Shown: in pieces, positions 63,882-64,000 of the stretch
Layout: each line of letters starts with the position of its first letter
How positions within the stretch are numbered: the stretch's first letter is position 1
Source of the DNA: Cytophagales bacterium
Lineage (GTDB): Bacteria; Bacteroidota; Bacteroidia; Cytophagales; Cyclobacteriaceae
Reading direction: 5' to 3'
Assembly (NCBI GenBank): GCA_013298505.1
Contig: JAAFHY010000001.1
Span: 207,282-271,281, forward strand
Length of the DNA: 64,000 bases
Program-made: the position numbers and the translations under genes
The notes under the pieces: model-generated
Told to the model about the DNA's origin: nothing
Seen by the model: only the letters and a program-made list of their open reading frames with translations
The model's database searches: none

Positions 63882-63909
63882 AGAAAAATTAGAATTGAAA
63901 ATTAAAACA

Positions 63910-64000
63910 ATGAGCAAACCGACTGGGTTTTTAGAATTTGAAAGGGAGCTGCCGAAAAAGCGCGATCCGAAAGAACGCATCAACGACTACAATGAAGTGG
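63910..64000 (+). CDS. gltD: Glutamate synthase small subunit, 5' end only
   Basis: The visible 30 residues, MSKPTGFLEFERELPKKRDP then KERINDYNEV, match the N-terminus of GltD, the FAD/4Fe-4S NADPH-oxidising partner of GltB. The rest lies beyond the window. It follows gltB on the same strand after a long, repeat-rich spacer. Confidence 0.9.
   Translation, partial: MSKPTGFLEFERELPKKRDPKERINDYNEV

Noticed and set aside
63645..63983. 112-residue minus-strand frame over the gltB-gltD spacer
   Set aside because: It runs through the palindromes and into gltD; Arg/Ser-rich translation with no family. The spacer is repeat DNA.

Overview
The window looks like chromosome from a Bacteroidota bacterium, most likely order Cytophagales (inferred, no search run). 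The signs are moderate AT richness, Bacteroidota-type -7 promoter boxes (TAnnTTTG) ahead of many genes, few Shine-Dalgarno sites, many Sec-signal and lipoprotein genes, paired OmpA/PD40 proteins, a long-N-terminus IspH, and a WD40-caspase protein. No phage, transposase, plasmid gene or CRISPR array was seen. Gene order is mostly short operons and single genes with hairpin terminators between convergent units.

Layout. 0-5 kb: the truncated isoprenoid gene ispH, a 57-residue protein, an HtrA protease, a MORN-type lipoprotein and an RlmI-type rRNA methyltransferase. 5-9.3 kb: a DEAD-box helicase, a relic of an aspartic protease gene, then a small biosynthetic locus in which a UbiA prenyltransferase diverges from a type III polyketide synthase and a methyltransferase. 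9.3-18 kb: a membrane LytTR regulator, a TPR lipoprotein, FabF, an abnormal tRNA-Lys with a palindrome in its variable region, an AraC regulator and small enzymes (DUF1348, MOSC, YHS, AhpD-like). 18-23 kb: an esterase lipoprotein, a Crp/Fnr-type regulator, a VOC protein and an SMP-30-like lipoprotein. Three copies of a previously unassigned operator-like element lie here, two of them at identical distance from the putative -7 box. 23-31 kb: a GH130/DUF5519/SRPBCC operon, mutS, small envelope proteins and a Gfo/Idh/MocA oxidoreductase. 31-44 kb: envelope and secreted proteins (BNR-repeat protein, LolA-like protein, DsbD, M23 peptidase, patatin, two OmpA proteins). 44-54 kb: a glycosyltransferase followed by a 46-residue protein, an M14 carboxypeptidase, DinB, a lipid kinase, a TPR protein, an amidohydrolase, tRNA-Leu and tRNA-Gly. 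54-64 kb: a PepSY-like protein, an M20 dipeptidase, a small barrel protein, a WD40-caspase protein, and gltB followed by the start of gltD.

The most unusual signals are non-coding or inside genes. The dsbD linker holds three different heptanucleotide tandem arrays; because 7 is not a multiple of 3, any unit gain or loss would shift the frame. Heptad and 16-mer arrays also occur in a tRNA spacer and across the gltB stop codon. The unusually long gltB-gltD spacer is filled with palindromes and a folded element containing a 14-base direct repeat. No complete undescribed defence or mobile system was found; the best candidates for new biology are the operator element, the tRNA-Lys insertion and the short-period repeats.
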